Source: Undaria pinnatifida (lineage: Eukaryota; Sar; Phaeophyceae; Laminariales; Alariaceae). Taken from it: a stretch of DNA of 64,000 nucleotides. The notes beneath the pieces were generated by a model. The model was not told the origin of the DNA and did no database searches. It saw nothing but the letters and a program-made list of their open reading frames with translations. Numbering within the stretch: position 1 is the stretch's first letter; each line of letters begins with the position of its first letter. Position numbers and translations under genes: made by a program. Where the stretch lies: assembly GCA_012845835.1 (NCBI GenBank), contig JABAKD010000015.1:10664845-10728844 (forward strand), in the 5' to 3' direction. This document shows positions 1-10,100 of the stretch, one piece after another.

Positions 1-87
1 TTCCCCAAGGTATTTGGAGTTTCTTACATTTTTTTTCAAGAATTTTTTCATGTCGAGCTTATCATATTTACTGTCGGACTGGTAGGC

Positions 88-182
88 CCTTAACGCCTTT
101 ACGACTGGAAACCATTTTCGGGGACAGATGTACTTGAAGTTAGCATAGGGAGGGGTAATGGGGGCTCTAAAGAGGGTAATCT
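88..182 (+). repeat. Dispersed ~90-bp repeat (GGAAACCCGTTTT family)
   Basis: One copy of the family with AACGCCTTTAC, CTGGAAACC, TACTTG, ATAGGGAGGGG and GGGGCTCTAAA in this order. The same order recurs at 22625-22805, 33485-33575, 34540-34620, 41020-41100, 45140-45230, 51160-51260 and in the array at 46.2-47.05 kb. Confidence 0.75.
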
Positions 183-629
183 GATGGTATAGGCCACACG
201 ATTGTCCATCGAGTTTCGTGCTTGGGTGGGGTAGAGAGCGCTCCTCAAGTTAGTTAAGTTAGGATCCTGGGGCTTGATTATAGTATGTCGACACACAAAA
301 AAAAACGACGAGTGCGACATTTCCAAGCGTTTACAAGTAGCGCGAGCACGCAAAAGCATGAGTAGGATCGTACTGCACCCGCCCCGTACGAGTCTTTGCG
401 TTGTTGGCGTCGTATGTTCAGACATCAATTTTTCATCATCGCCAACCGACACAACAGTGAGTGGCCGATATCATGCCGTTACCGTGGCATTTTATGCGAT
501 ATATCCCCCCTTTGCCCGCCCCCATCCCCTCACCTTTACCATGATCTTGGTTGGCTATGAATATTTAATACCTGGTAGTAACTAGTCGTCTAGTCCAGTC
601 AACTCACAGCACTGAACTTTTCCACCGCC

Positions 630-1232
630 ATGCCACTGTCATCATGCAGGACCATCACGTTTGAGGAAGAAACGCCCAAGTTCTCCGTGACCATCGACAT
701 CAAAGGTCACACCTCAGAAGACGTGGTAGTTAAGCTAGAGGTCGTCACTGCGCCAACTGAATCCAACAAAATCGACTCGCTTCTCAAGTTGTTGGGCTTT
801 CTTCGATTCATCCCCGGACAAATTGCTGAGTCCGCTCGGCTCGGTTACTCCCGTCTCGGCGGTTGGATGGCCACCAACAACGGTGGAGGTCCCTTTAGTA
901 ACAGCAGGGGTGGCGGTGATGGTGGTAACGGTGGCGGCAACAGCAGTGGCGGTAGCTACCGCAGTAGCAGCAGCAGCAGCAGCAGTAGCAGCGGGGGCGG
1001 CGGCGACCATGGCGGTGGCGACGGCAGTAGCAGCAGCAGCAGCATCAGCGGCAGCAACCGCGGCAGCGGCAGCGGTGGTGTTGGCGGCGGGGACGGCGGC
1101 GACAGGAAAAAGACCAACCCCAGTCCTAGCACCTCCGCAATAAGCATGCGTGAGCGGGGCACGCGCTTTGTCGAGCTCACATCGTCGTGGAAAACGGCCA
1201 TGGAACAATTAGTTGACGGCCCCACGGTGTAG
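630..1232 (+). CDS. Hypothetical Ser/Gly-rich protein (200 aa)
   Basis: The ATG lies in CCGCCATGCC and a TATTTAATA motif is about 60 bp upstream, so a promoter is possible. Residues 1-75 are of normal composition (FEEETPKFSVTIDIKGHTSE); residues 85-160 are Gly and Ser runs; the last 30 residues (ending MEQLVDGPTV) lie in a repeat found twice more downstream. I recognise no family. It may be a real small gene or a chance frame in a repeat. Confidence 0.35.
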   Translation: MPLSSCRTITFEEETPKFSVTIDIKGHTSEDVVVKLEVVTAPTESNKIDSLLKLLGFLRFIPGQIAESARLGYSRLGGWMATNNGGGPFSNSRGGGDGGNGGGNSSGGSYRSSSSSSSSSSGGGGDHGGGDGSSSSSSISGSNRGSGSGGVGGGDGGDRKKTNPSPSTSAISMRERGTRFVELTSSWKTAMEQLVDGPTV

Positions 1233-1690
1233 CTCAACCGCAACGTCATGGAGGTTTGTTCATTGTCACTGCATCCCTGAAAGCTAAATTAACATGACGG
1301 TGGCACCAGAAGACTAGCCTCACCTCAGCACGCGCACCATGCACTTGGGTGAGCAGAGAAACCCCTTTAGCGCGTTGATATCGTCTTGGAAAAATTACAT
1401 TACCATGGGGCCATTGGTTGACGGCCCCACCGTGCAGATTTGTTGCAAGGTTCTTGATTTTTGGTCGTTCGTTGTCGCCGCAGTACCGCCAAAAATTTTG
1501 ACACATGATATCTAGTATATACGTGGACGTGTTATTAGGCTTGCCCCTAGCGGGGAAGAAGGGGGGGGGAGAAGGAAAGGGAAGAAGAGCAACTGGTTGA
1601 CGGCCCCACGGTGTAGTTCAACCACGAGGTTGTTGATTTTGGGCGGTTTTCACCGCAGTACCGGCATCGGAAGTACCGTTAGTTAAAATC
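1160..1690 (+). repeat. Three copies of a repeat with the core GTTGACGGCCCCAC
   Basis: The core begins at 1212, 1417 and 1595. The bases before it (TCGTCTTGGAAAA...ATGG) and after it (GTGTAGNTCAACC) are also shared by two or three copies. The first copy supplies the end of the reading frame at 630-1232. Confidence 0.65.
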
Positions 1691-2245
1691 GACACGCGAT
1701 ACGCACGTGGAAGTATGGTGAACTTCAAACCCCTTTAGAGCTGCACCCCCAAGTTAAGGGACAAACCACTTTGATGCGTTCCTCGGGTAAGAAAAGTGCG
1801 AACGGCGCCCGTTCGCACGGAATTGGCTAAAAATGCGAACGGTGCCCGCTAACTGCGCAGGCGAACGGCAACCGCAAACATTAAAAGGCGCTAATACAGG
1901 GGACGGACCATTATGATGTATTCCCTTTCCGGGCCGTTCTTCACAAAGGAGTTTCCAGTGTGTGTAGAGGCATTTCCCACCCGGAGCTACTTTTTTTCAT
2001 TCCGCGAACGGTGACAATTCTGCGAACGGCAGGTGGATTTGTGAACGCGAGCGCGCGTGAAACGCGTAACATGCATTCCTGAAAGTAGTGTACGCAAACA
2101 AATGCTCAGTGAAAGAAATGAAACTTCAGTTTTACTGAGGATTTTGGCTGGTCATGCGCGGTGGCATGCGTCATCAACGAGTTGACTATACGTCGGCGGC
2201 TCACGGTATAAACATAATAAAAACATTACATTCTTCAAACGGTCT

Positions 2246-2408
2246 CCTGCACTACTTGCATTTTGCGTGGAAGCTCGTGAAAGCTTCCGTGGAAGCTTTT
2301 ACCGCTTCCATGGAAGCTTCCATGGAAGATATGGAAGCTATGGAAGCTTCCATGGAAGCTTCCATGGAAGATTTCACGAGCTTCCACCAAAAATGCAGAT
2401 AGTGCAGG
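2246..2408. repeat. Hairpin-forming inverted repeat around an AAGCTTCCATGG minisatellite
   Basis: The arms CCTGCACTACTTGCATTTT...GTGGAAGCTCGTGAAA and their reverse complement enclose repeated, self-complementary GGAAGCTTCCAT units. The whole 163 bp can fold into one long hairpin. It resembles a foldback MITE; no target-site duplication was evident. Confidence 0.7.
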
Positions 2409-3281
2409 TGGCCCTCTTCAAAATAAATAATAACAGTATATTCTTCGAAAACGATCAACCTCGTACCTGTCGTCTTGATGGCTCATCCTGGCCGGGTGGG
2501 CCAACAATCGTTGGCTCCTTCCTGCAGACCACCCAATCGCTGGAACAACCCCCCCCACTGTAGTGCAGCCAACGGTATGCGTGGCCCTGCTGTTCCTCAG
2601 TGTACTGTTAATCATGGATGTACGTTACCAGTACAGCAGTGGTAATTGCCGATCGCTGAACACGCCTGTCACGATCATTTTGTTAGAAGAAGTTAATCAA
2701 ACACGTAGCATTTGCTTGCATGGCTTGAACCTTGAGTATCGCCAATACAAATGACATATGTGTCGACGATTTTCCTTGAAAGGGGGTGATAAAAGATGTA
2801 CCCCCTGCCTCTAAAAGCCTTGCGGAAACTCAGGTAGCGTTAATGACATTCGGCGAAAATCTTTAATATTACTCCGGAGTATAATTTTACCTTCCGTACG
2901 ACGACTACTAAATAAATGCGATAAACGTGCACCCCTGCTTTTGATCCGCGGAATTAGACGGAATTATTCGCCGAAAGCAGTCAAAGTCACTGATTCCACG
3001 TGATTACGTGTGATCAATCGATCCACGCCCACGTAATACATCAATTCCTAATACGCCTCAAGCAGGCTCTGTCACACAGTCATCTCCAAAGGTGTACCAG
3101 TCCGCAATAGACAAGGTATGTGTGTACCGCCGGCCTACTCTGCTCTGTTGATGGTGTGATGCGTTACGTGTTTGGGACTCATTATATCGCTCTCGTATTG
3201 ATTGCAAAAATGTGACCGGGGTATCATGCAGCTTTCGAAGATGAGTGTCGACCCTTAAATTGATCGAACTCACAGCTGAAT

Positions 3282-3945
3282 GTTAAGGTATTAGTGGGGT
3301 ATTAGTCCGTTTGACCACGTGCAAAAGTTTAACCAATAGCGTACCCAAACCAAGCCTTATAACACTCTCCCCCCCTGAAACGGCGGGATAGCAGGTCGAC
3401 TGGATATACGGGCGGACCTGTCATTTATCCAAGCCGCTTCATTTCCTGGGGTACCAGCGAGCGTATTTTTCAAGTTCGACATGGGGAAGATCTGAAAAGT
3501 TTATTATTGTGGATGGTGGGGATCGAACCCACGACCCAATAAACCCATGGTCTGTCGACGACGCCATTTGTTAAGGTGTTAGTGGGGTATTAGTCCGTTT
3601 GACCACTTGCAAAAGGTTAACCCATAGCTTACCCAAACTAAGCCTTATAATAATCTTCCCCCCTGAAACGGCGGGATGTCAGGTCGGCCGGATATACGGG
3701 CGGACCTGTCAATTATCCAAGCCGTTTCATTTCCTGGGTAAACCGGGGAGAGTATTTTTCAAGTTCGACATGGGGAAAATCTGAAAAGTTTATTATTGTG
3801 GATGGTGGGGATCGAACCCACGACCCAAAACCCCATGGTCTGTCGACCACGCCATTTGCTAAGGAATTAGTGGGGCATTAGTCCGTTTGACCACTTGCAA
3901 AAGGTTAACCAATAGCGTACCCAAACCAAGCCTTATAACATGAAG
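3282..3945 (-). repeat. Tandem repeat of ~288 bp with a tRNA-like module (2.3 units)
   Basis: Units start at about 3282, 3571 and 3859 (partial). On the minus strand each full unit has TGGCGTGGTCGA followed by GTGGGTTCGATCCCCAC, a perfect T-arm and B-box-like sequence. The A-to-B spacing is shorter than in a tRNA, so this is a tRNA-derived repeat and not a tRNA gene. Confidence 0.65.
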
Positions 3946-4935
3946 TATTTAAAACATTTGTTGGATGTTTGACTGACTCACCGCACACCACATGTGCATA
4001 CCACGAAAAATCCGTGTTTGACAAAGTGGGAACAACCAGCGCAGCAGTGGTAGTATGTGGATGCCGGTTGCCGCTATGGTGCCGGTAGTTCCGTCCGCCA
4101 CAGCAAAGATCTTTAGGAATGCGTGGTAAAAATTGCCAAAAAACGGTATACCGTAGACATTGGGTGTAGTACATCTACGATATACATGAGTATATCAACA
4201 TTATCTGTTACCATGCGCACGATGCCAGAAAACGGTACACCGTGAACACTTCGCTAGGTGTGACGTCTTCTTCTTGCCTTGTGAACAGCTTTTACTATAC
4301 CTTGAAATAAGCGTAGAAAACATTGGTATATATCGTTTGATGGCATTGGCTTTCCTGACGGTCAGGCGGACAGCTCGACATCATCGGCGGCAGAAACCTC
4401 AATAAAATGAGGATTAATCGTTACTGCCCCTGATGAACGAATCCGAGCGCTGTTTCTCAGTGTCATGTTTTCTTCGTGAAGTAATAGTTAAGAGTAGATA
4501 CTAGGTGCATCTTGGCCAAAAAAAGGTATACCACTTCGAACAGCAGACAGACGGACGAACAAACAAGACATGCAGATATTCGTTTTATTAGCCCCAGAAG
4601 AAAACTCAGTTAACACTGAGAAATAGGGTTCGCCCAGAAAAAAAAGCATGCCATCGAAATCCAACGCGGCAGCGGCATTCCTAAAAACCTGAAGAAACCT
4701 GTGACTTGCCAGACTCTTTGCACTCCGCCTTAAGACTTCTCGTGATCCGAGTTGCTTTTGGTGTCGTCGAAGACAAACAACCGCCATGCACACATGTTGG
4801 TAGACAGTCCTCTTGTCCTTTGACGGGTAGTAGCCGTCATTGACGAAATTCACCGACAGCCGTCAAGGAACTTCACACTAAAAGTAATATATCAAGTCCA
4901 AATAGGATTTGACAGGTCAAAAGTAGACCCAAAAC
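3946..4935. other. No gene recognised; unique-looking and repeat-fragment DNA
   Basis: I see only short reading frames without recognisable motifs. A diverged piece of the GACGG MITE (GTCCTTTGACGGGTAGTAGC) occurs near 4813. Confidence 0.5.
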
Positions 4936-5068
4936 ATGTGTCCGTTGACGGCACTCTTGCCCTTTGACGGACAACTGTCAAGGAGCCCATCACAATACAA
5001 CCAGCATACTAAGCCTCTACACAGGCCTTGACGGGTCAACACTACTAAGACCGTCAACCAACCGACAT
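4936..5068. mobile_element. MITE, GTCGGTTGACGG family, copy 1
   Basis: Begins ATGTGTCCGTTGACGGCACT and ends with the inverted form CCGTCAACCAACCGACAT. Internal CTCTTGCC and CCTTGACGGGTCAA match the copies at 6754-6859 and 44202-44326. It is too short to code for a protein. Confidence 0.68.
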
Positions 5069-5439
5069 ATCTTGCTCTCGCCGCCTGTCTCCCTGCCATC
5101 ATCCCCTACTAGCTGGCCACCACCTGCTACGGTCGATAACGCTTATACAGACAGTCGTGGTGCCCCAATAGTGTGCGGTGCTTCTGCATGGTGACAATAC
5201 CGCACTAAAGTGGGATCCCAGAGCATCCCGAGATAGTGCGGCCTCATGACAAAAGCGATTTTACCGCAATAAAATGGGGCCCGGCACTAAAGGGTACCGC
5301 ACTAACGCGGCAACATTCATCATTCATTCGCGATCGCTCGCCTTTGGGCTCCAACCCCCGACACCGACAAGCCTCCGCCGCCGGAATCCCAACTGAAGAG
5401 TCCACAATGCCCTACTCAGCCATGCCGGCATCATAAGCA

Positions 5440-5735
5440 CTGACACCAACGGCAACATCAGCACCAAAAACAGCAGTACCAGCAGCAGCATAAGCATTAA
5501 CAGCCACAGCAGCAGCATTAGCACCAGCACAAACACGACATCAGCGTCAACACCAGCACCAATGTCAGCGCCAACACCAACATCAACACCAGCACGATCA
5601 TCAGCACCAGAACACCAACGCCAACTTCAGCACCCGCACCAACACCAGCACTAACGCCAGCACCAACATCAGCACCCGCACCAACATCAATACCAACACC
5701 CGACGAACACCAGCACCAGCACCAGCAACACTACT
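5440..5735 (+). repeat. Degenerate ACCAGCACCAAC-type low-complexity tract
   Basis: Imperfect 6-to-15-bp iterations of CACCAGCACCAACATCAG. Frames through it are long but repetitive and have no support as a gene. Confidence 0.6.
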
Positions 5736-5872
5736 GGTAGCAATTTCAATCCCATTCCACGGTCCCAGAACAGAACAATCAAATCGCCCCCAACTTTTCC
5801 TCCAACATTTTCACCTCCTCTTTCTCCTCAAACGCAGTTCGAGCAAAAAAAACGCTTCCGTCCGGAAACCCA

Positions 5873-6215
5873 CTGTCTTGAGGAAATCCGTCTCATGCGG
5901 AAACGCGCTTGTTCAGTGTGAAAACCCGATTCAGTGCGGAAACCCGTGTATTTTGCGCGGAAACCAGTTTATGTTGTGCGGCAACACGTTTTTTGTGCGC
6001 AAGCCCGTTTTCTTCCTTTCGGAAAACCACCTGCTTCATGCGGAAACTCGCACATTTCGTGCGGAAATCCACTACTATGAATGATAGATTCCGTCGCACG
6101 GTAAACTCGCGTATTTCGAGCGGAAACCGCTTCTTTCGTACGGAATCCCGCACATGTGCGGAAGCCGCTTTCTTCAATGCGGAACCCGCCTTTTTCGTGC
6201 GCAAACCCAATCCAG
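5873..6215 (+). repeat. Minisatellite, ~30-bp unit containing GCGGAAACCCG
   Basis: About a dozen imperfect units, each with a GTGCGGAAACCCG-like core followed by a T-rich half. Unit length is about 25-33 bp. The reading frames in it repeat ETRF/RKPV-like motifs and are by-products. Confidence 0.7.
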
Positions 6216-6259
6216 TGGGACGCCCTTCTCCCCCCCGCTCCCCCACCGTCCTTGAGAGG

Positions 6260-6950
6260 AACAACGCTCGGTTTAGACCGGGTAACCCTCATCCTAGTAG
6301 TCGATCCCGAATACGGAGCGAAAACACGATTCCCTGCAACCCCTCCTCGCTCCCCCATACCATTCGCCCCCCCTCCCCCCTCCGCTCCCATCCACAGTCT
6401 TTTTCTAATGGAACACCTCTCGATCGGCCTATAGTAAACCGGGTCTAGATCGGGGGTACCCTCATCCTCCTCCTCGATTTCTCCCCCCCCCTGGTGCGGC
6501 GGCGGAATCTGATGCACGACCCCCACCCCCCCGCCCCGCCCCCTTGTCCCCCTCCACCCACCACCTTTTGAGAGGAACACCCCTCGGTCAATTTAGACCG
6601 GGTCTAGGCCGGGTCACACTCATTCTCCTCTTCGACCTCCCCCTCCTCCCATTACGGCGGTGGAAATCAGATTCACTGCGAGCCCCTCCCTCTTCCCTCC
6701 CTTCCACCTCCTTTTGGGTGGAAAACCACTCGTTCTGTAGGTCTAGACCACAGATGTCGGTCGACGGCACTCTTGCCCCTTCACAGATAGCACACTAAAA
6801 CTAGCATGTGACGTCTAAAGATGCCTTTGACGGGTCAAACCTAGACCGTCAACCGACATTCGTGGTCTTTTGGCTCTAGACCGTCCTCATCCTCCTCCTC
6901 CTCCTCAATCTTCCTCTCCTCCCGGTGGGGCGGCTGCTGCGACACGTCAC
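6260..6950 (-). pseudogene. Four degenerate tandem copies of the TPR exon 44 acidic end
   Basis: The unit at about 6868-6950 still reads QQPPHREERKIEEEEEDEDG. Units near 6590-6660, 6430-6500 and 6270-6310 keep the acidic codon run or the CTAGACCCGG motif but have stops and frameshifts. Each unit carries GTCTAGACC/GGTCTAAA-like ends, as does the real exon. Confidence 0.68.
6754..6859. mobile_element. MITE, GTCGGTTGACGG family, copy 2
   Basis: Starts ATGTCGGTCGACGGCACTCT and ends ACCGTCAACCGACAT. It lies between two degenerate copies of the last TPR exon. Confidence 0.72.
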
Positions 6951-7011
6951 TATCATCACCACCAGCACTACCCTTGCGAGTGGAACACCCGTCAGTCAGT
7001 CATGACAGGGT

Positions 7012-7188
7012 TTAGACCGGGTCTAGACCGTCCTCATCTTCCTCCTCCTCGATCTCCCCGTCCTCTTGGTGCGCCGGCTGCGACCCATCACCGCCGCCAC
7101 CACCACCACCACCACCAGTAACGACGGTGACATCAGTATCGGCGGTAGCGTTAGAAGCGGCCGCGGCGGGAGCTGCTGCTGCGGCCTT
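7012..7188 (-). CDS. TPR: TPR exon 44 (residues 2371-2428), acidic C-terminus and stop, tentative
   Basis: After AAAACAG|AAG the frame reads an Ala-rich run, a nine-Gly run, then SQPAHQEDGEIEEEEDEDGL and DPV before TAA. Human TPR also has a strongly acidic C-terminal part. The 3' end of the exon is repeated in decayed form four times downstream. A second open frame (Arg-rich) exists over the same bases, so the frame rests on exon 43. No clear AATAAA was seen after the stop. Confidence 0.62.
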   Translation of the reverse strand, partial: KAAAAAPAAAASNATADTDVTVVTGGGGGGGGGDGSQPAHQEDGEIEEEEDEDGLDPV

Positions 7189-10100
7189 CTGTTTTCGTTA
7201 GCGTTGCAGAAAAAACACACGACGACAAAGGACGCATAGTGACGAGTGCGCTTTTCGTTGGTTTTATTGTCGTTATTTTGAGCACACAGCTCGCGAGAAG
7301 GGCGTACACAGGGACCAGCGCGTGTGTAGTTGGCTTCCTCATCGTTAAAAGTCTACGTACCGATAGGTCGGTGTGGATAACACAAAACAAAAAAAAAGTT
7401 CGAGCATTGGCATTTATTCACGGGAAAAGAAAACAAAAAAAAACGCATCTTCATGTCATGCCTCCCGGGAAGGGGCAAAAGACACTCAGAAAACAAACGC
7501 TCTACGAACGACTAGACTAACTATTGCGGGAGCTAAAAAAAACAAAAACAATGAACTACAAACTGAAAATTACGGTAAAAGCACACGGTATAAAATAAGC
7601 CCTCTTGCTAACCAATGTCAAGGCACGACTCGGCGCGTTGGCCCTTTTTACACCTGCAAAACTTATCCCACGCTATTTCTCCAAGTGGGGTGTCCCCAAA
7701 AAACACGATTGTCCTTCTAACGGGCTTTTGCCTTAACCTCTTTAGAGCCCCGAAGAAGCCCCTTTCTATACAAATCGCAAGTGTACCTGTCCTCTCAAAC
7801 GGGTTTCCAGTTGTAAATAGGCTTGAAGACGCATGCTACCGTAGGGATGCACCCTATTTTTCTGCGGCTCCTCATTAGAGGTCCACATACTGAAAAACCA
7901 ACACCAGAATGTGATAAATTAGCATGGCGCCGACCGATGAGCAAATCCATGGCCTAGTGTTTTAAATAACGATGTTTCGTAAAATTATACTCCGGAGTAT
8001 TTACTACGTCCGCTGTGAGTTCTCGACAAATTGAGGGTCGATACTCATCTTTGCAAGCTGTGGGCTACACCGGCCGCTCATTTTTTGGTGGGAAGTTATC
8101 ATATGATCCATCGTTGTTAATGGAAAATTACATATATACGGCAGCAGTAAAACCTAATAGTGATAATGGTACCAACATTGCATATATCACCTCGAATAGT
8201 GAACGTCAAGCCCGCAACGAAACATGATAATGACGTTAGCAATTTACATGACATAAAAAAAACAACAACATTGGATACGTCTCCAGTTGCAGTGAGGGGC
8301 TCCGTCACTCGGTAATGACCCCCGTCGGTGGGTAATGGCTCCTTCGGTCAGTGATTCATGGCTCCGTCGGTCGGTAATGACCCCCGTCGGTGGGTAATGG
8401 CTCCTTCGGTCAGTGATTCAATAGTAAGCCGTGTAACGGTCGGTAATCGACCCCGTCGGTTAGTGGTAAGCCGCGAAACAGTTGAGGCCGATGTCGTAGG
8501 CGACAACCCCGCAGGGGACTCCTTACAAAATTGACAGGCCAAAACGTGCGAGAGCGCGAGTTGGCGAAATTCGGTGCAAAAGGACGAGCATAAAAAAGCT
8601 GAAAAAGTGGGAATGCTGGACCCTACAGTTTGCGCCATAAAAATGACGGCAGGTACCGGTTGCTTGTCTAGAAAGTCGCCGAGGGTAAACAAAACCGCCT
8701 ACGAGTTGAGCTGGAAAGTAAAACGTGAAGATAAAAAAGAACAATGTGTTGTCGGTCGGGCCAAGAGGGATTCAACAACTCGCGTGTCAAGTCGGGTCGG
8801 GTCGGGAGATGTTCGAAATCTCACGGGTCGGGTCGAGTCAGGTCAGGAAGTTTTCAAATCTCACGGGTTACCCTGACCCAATCCGATCCGCGACAAGTGA
8901 TCCGACCCGTGAAATGCCTTAAAAAATATATACCCCTACCACCGTAGGACGCGTCTAAAAAATAAACCAGCACGCTCCCACAACGTGATGTTTCTCACCT
9001 CATTCGCAGAGGAAGGAGCTTGAGGCGCGAACCGCTTCTCCCTGTTGGCAGCAACAAAAAAGAGCAAAGAATGCAACACAGAAACGAGGTAAACAATGGC
9101 GACGGGGGGGGACGACGGCGACCACGAAGACGACGACGACGACGACAGCGGTTCACATTCTTGCGTTCAGTTACGTGTACTGTCTGCATATATACTCCCA
9201 ATATTAAACACATTTTTCGTTTTCCTGAGGTATCGTGCGCTCCAGAGTTTTGGAGCCTGTCCTGTGACCACGGACGAGATAATGGCGACGAATTAATGCG
9301 AGCACAACAACAAATAACGTCTTTGGTTTATCAGAGGGGGGGGAGGAATGTGGACGGAACATGAGCAAAGAACACGACCACAACAGACTATAGGTTCCAC
9401 GAAGCAGCGAGGGCTGCTGGGGTGGGGTGTGTGTTCCACAGCACACAGACACACCCATCCCCCCACAACCCAACCAAATAACACACCACTCAACCCATCA
9501 TTCCAACCAATTAATCAAGTAATGAATCAACCACCAACCGACCAACACCTCGCCAAACAAACATACGTATACATGTACTCATCCTCCCCGATCAATCAAG
9601 CACCCAACAGCCCGCACCAACAACACCAATCAACAAGAATACAATAACTTACCATTCAACCCCAAAACAAACCTACCTACCTACCTACCCACCAGCCACC
9701 CAAAATCACCTGGCGGCCCTCCTAGCCTCAATATCGAGCTTCAAAGCCCCCGGCCCAGGAACCCCAGCCGCAGCAGCTGCAGCGCTGTCCGCTCCCCCCG
9801 CCGGAACCACATCTGCGCCTCCTCCAGCCTGCTCCCCTCCCCCCCCCTCCCCCCCATCGCCGCCCGAGACACCCACCGCACTACCATGTAAGGGCGCGGC
9901 TGAAGCAGGGGACGGAGAAGGTGCAACCCCCCCAGCTGAAGCTGAAGGGCGGCCGAACCTAGGCACAGCAGCGCCAAAAGATGTGGGGATACCACCGGGT
10001 GTGACAGTAGCGGGGCTGAGGCCGAAGTTAACATGGCTACCACCGCCACCACCATCACCGCCACCACCATGGCCACCGCCACCATCACCACCACCACCAC

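Noticed and set aside
3490-3560. A tRNA gene on the minus strand
   Set aside because: The T-arm is perfect, but the acceptor stem does not pair and the A-to-B box distance is too short; it is part of a tandem repeat.
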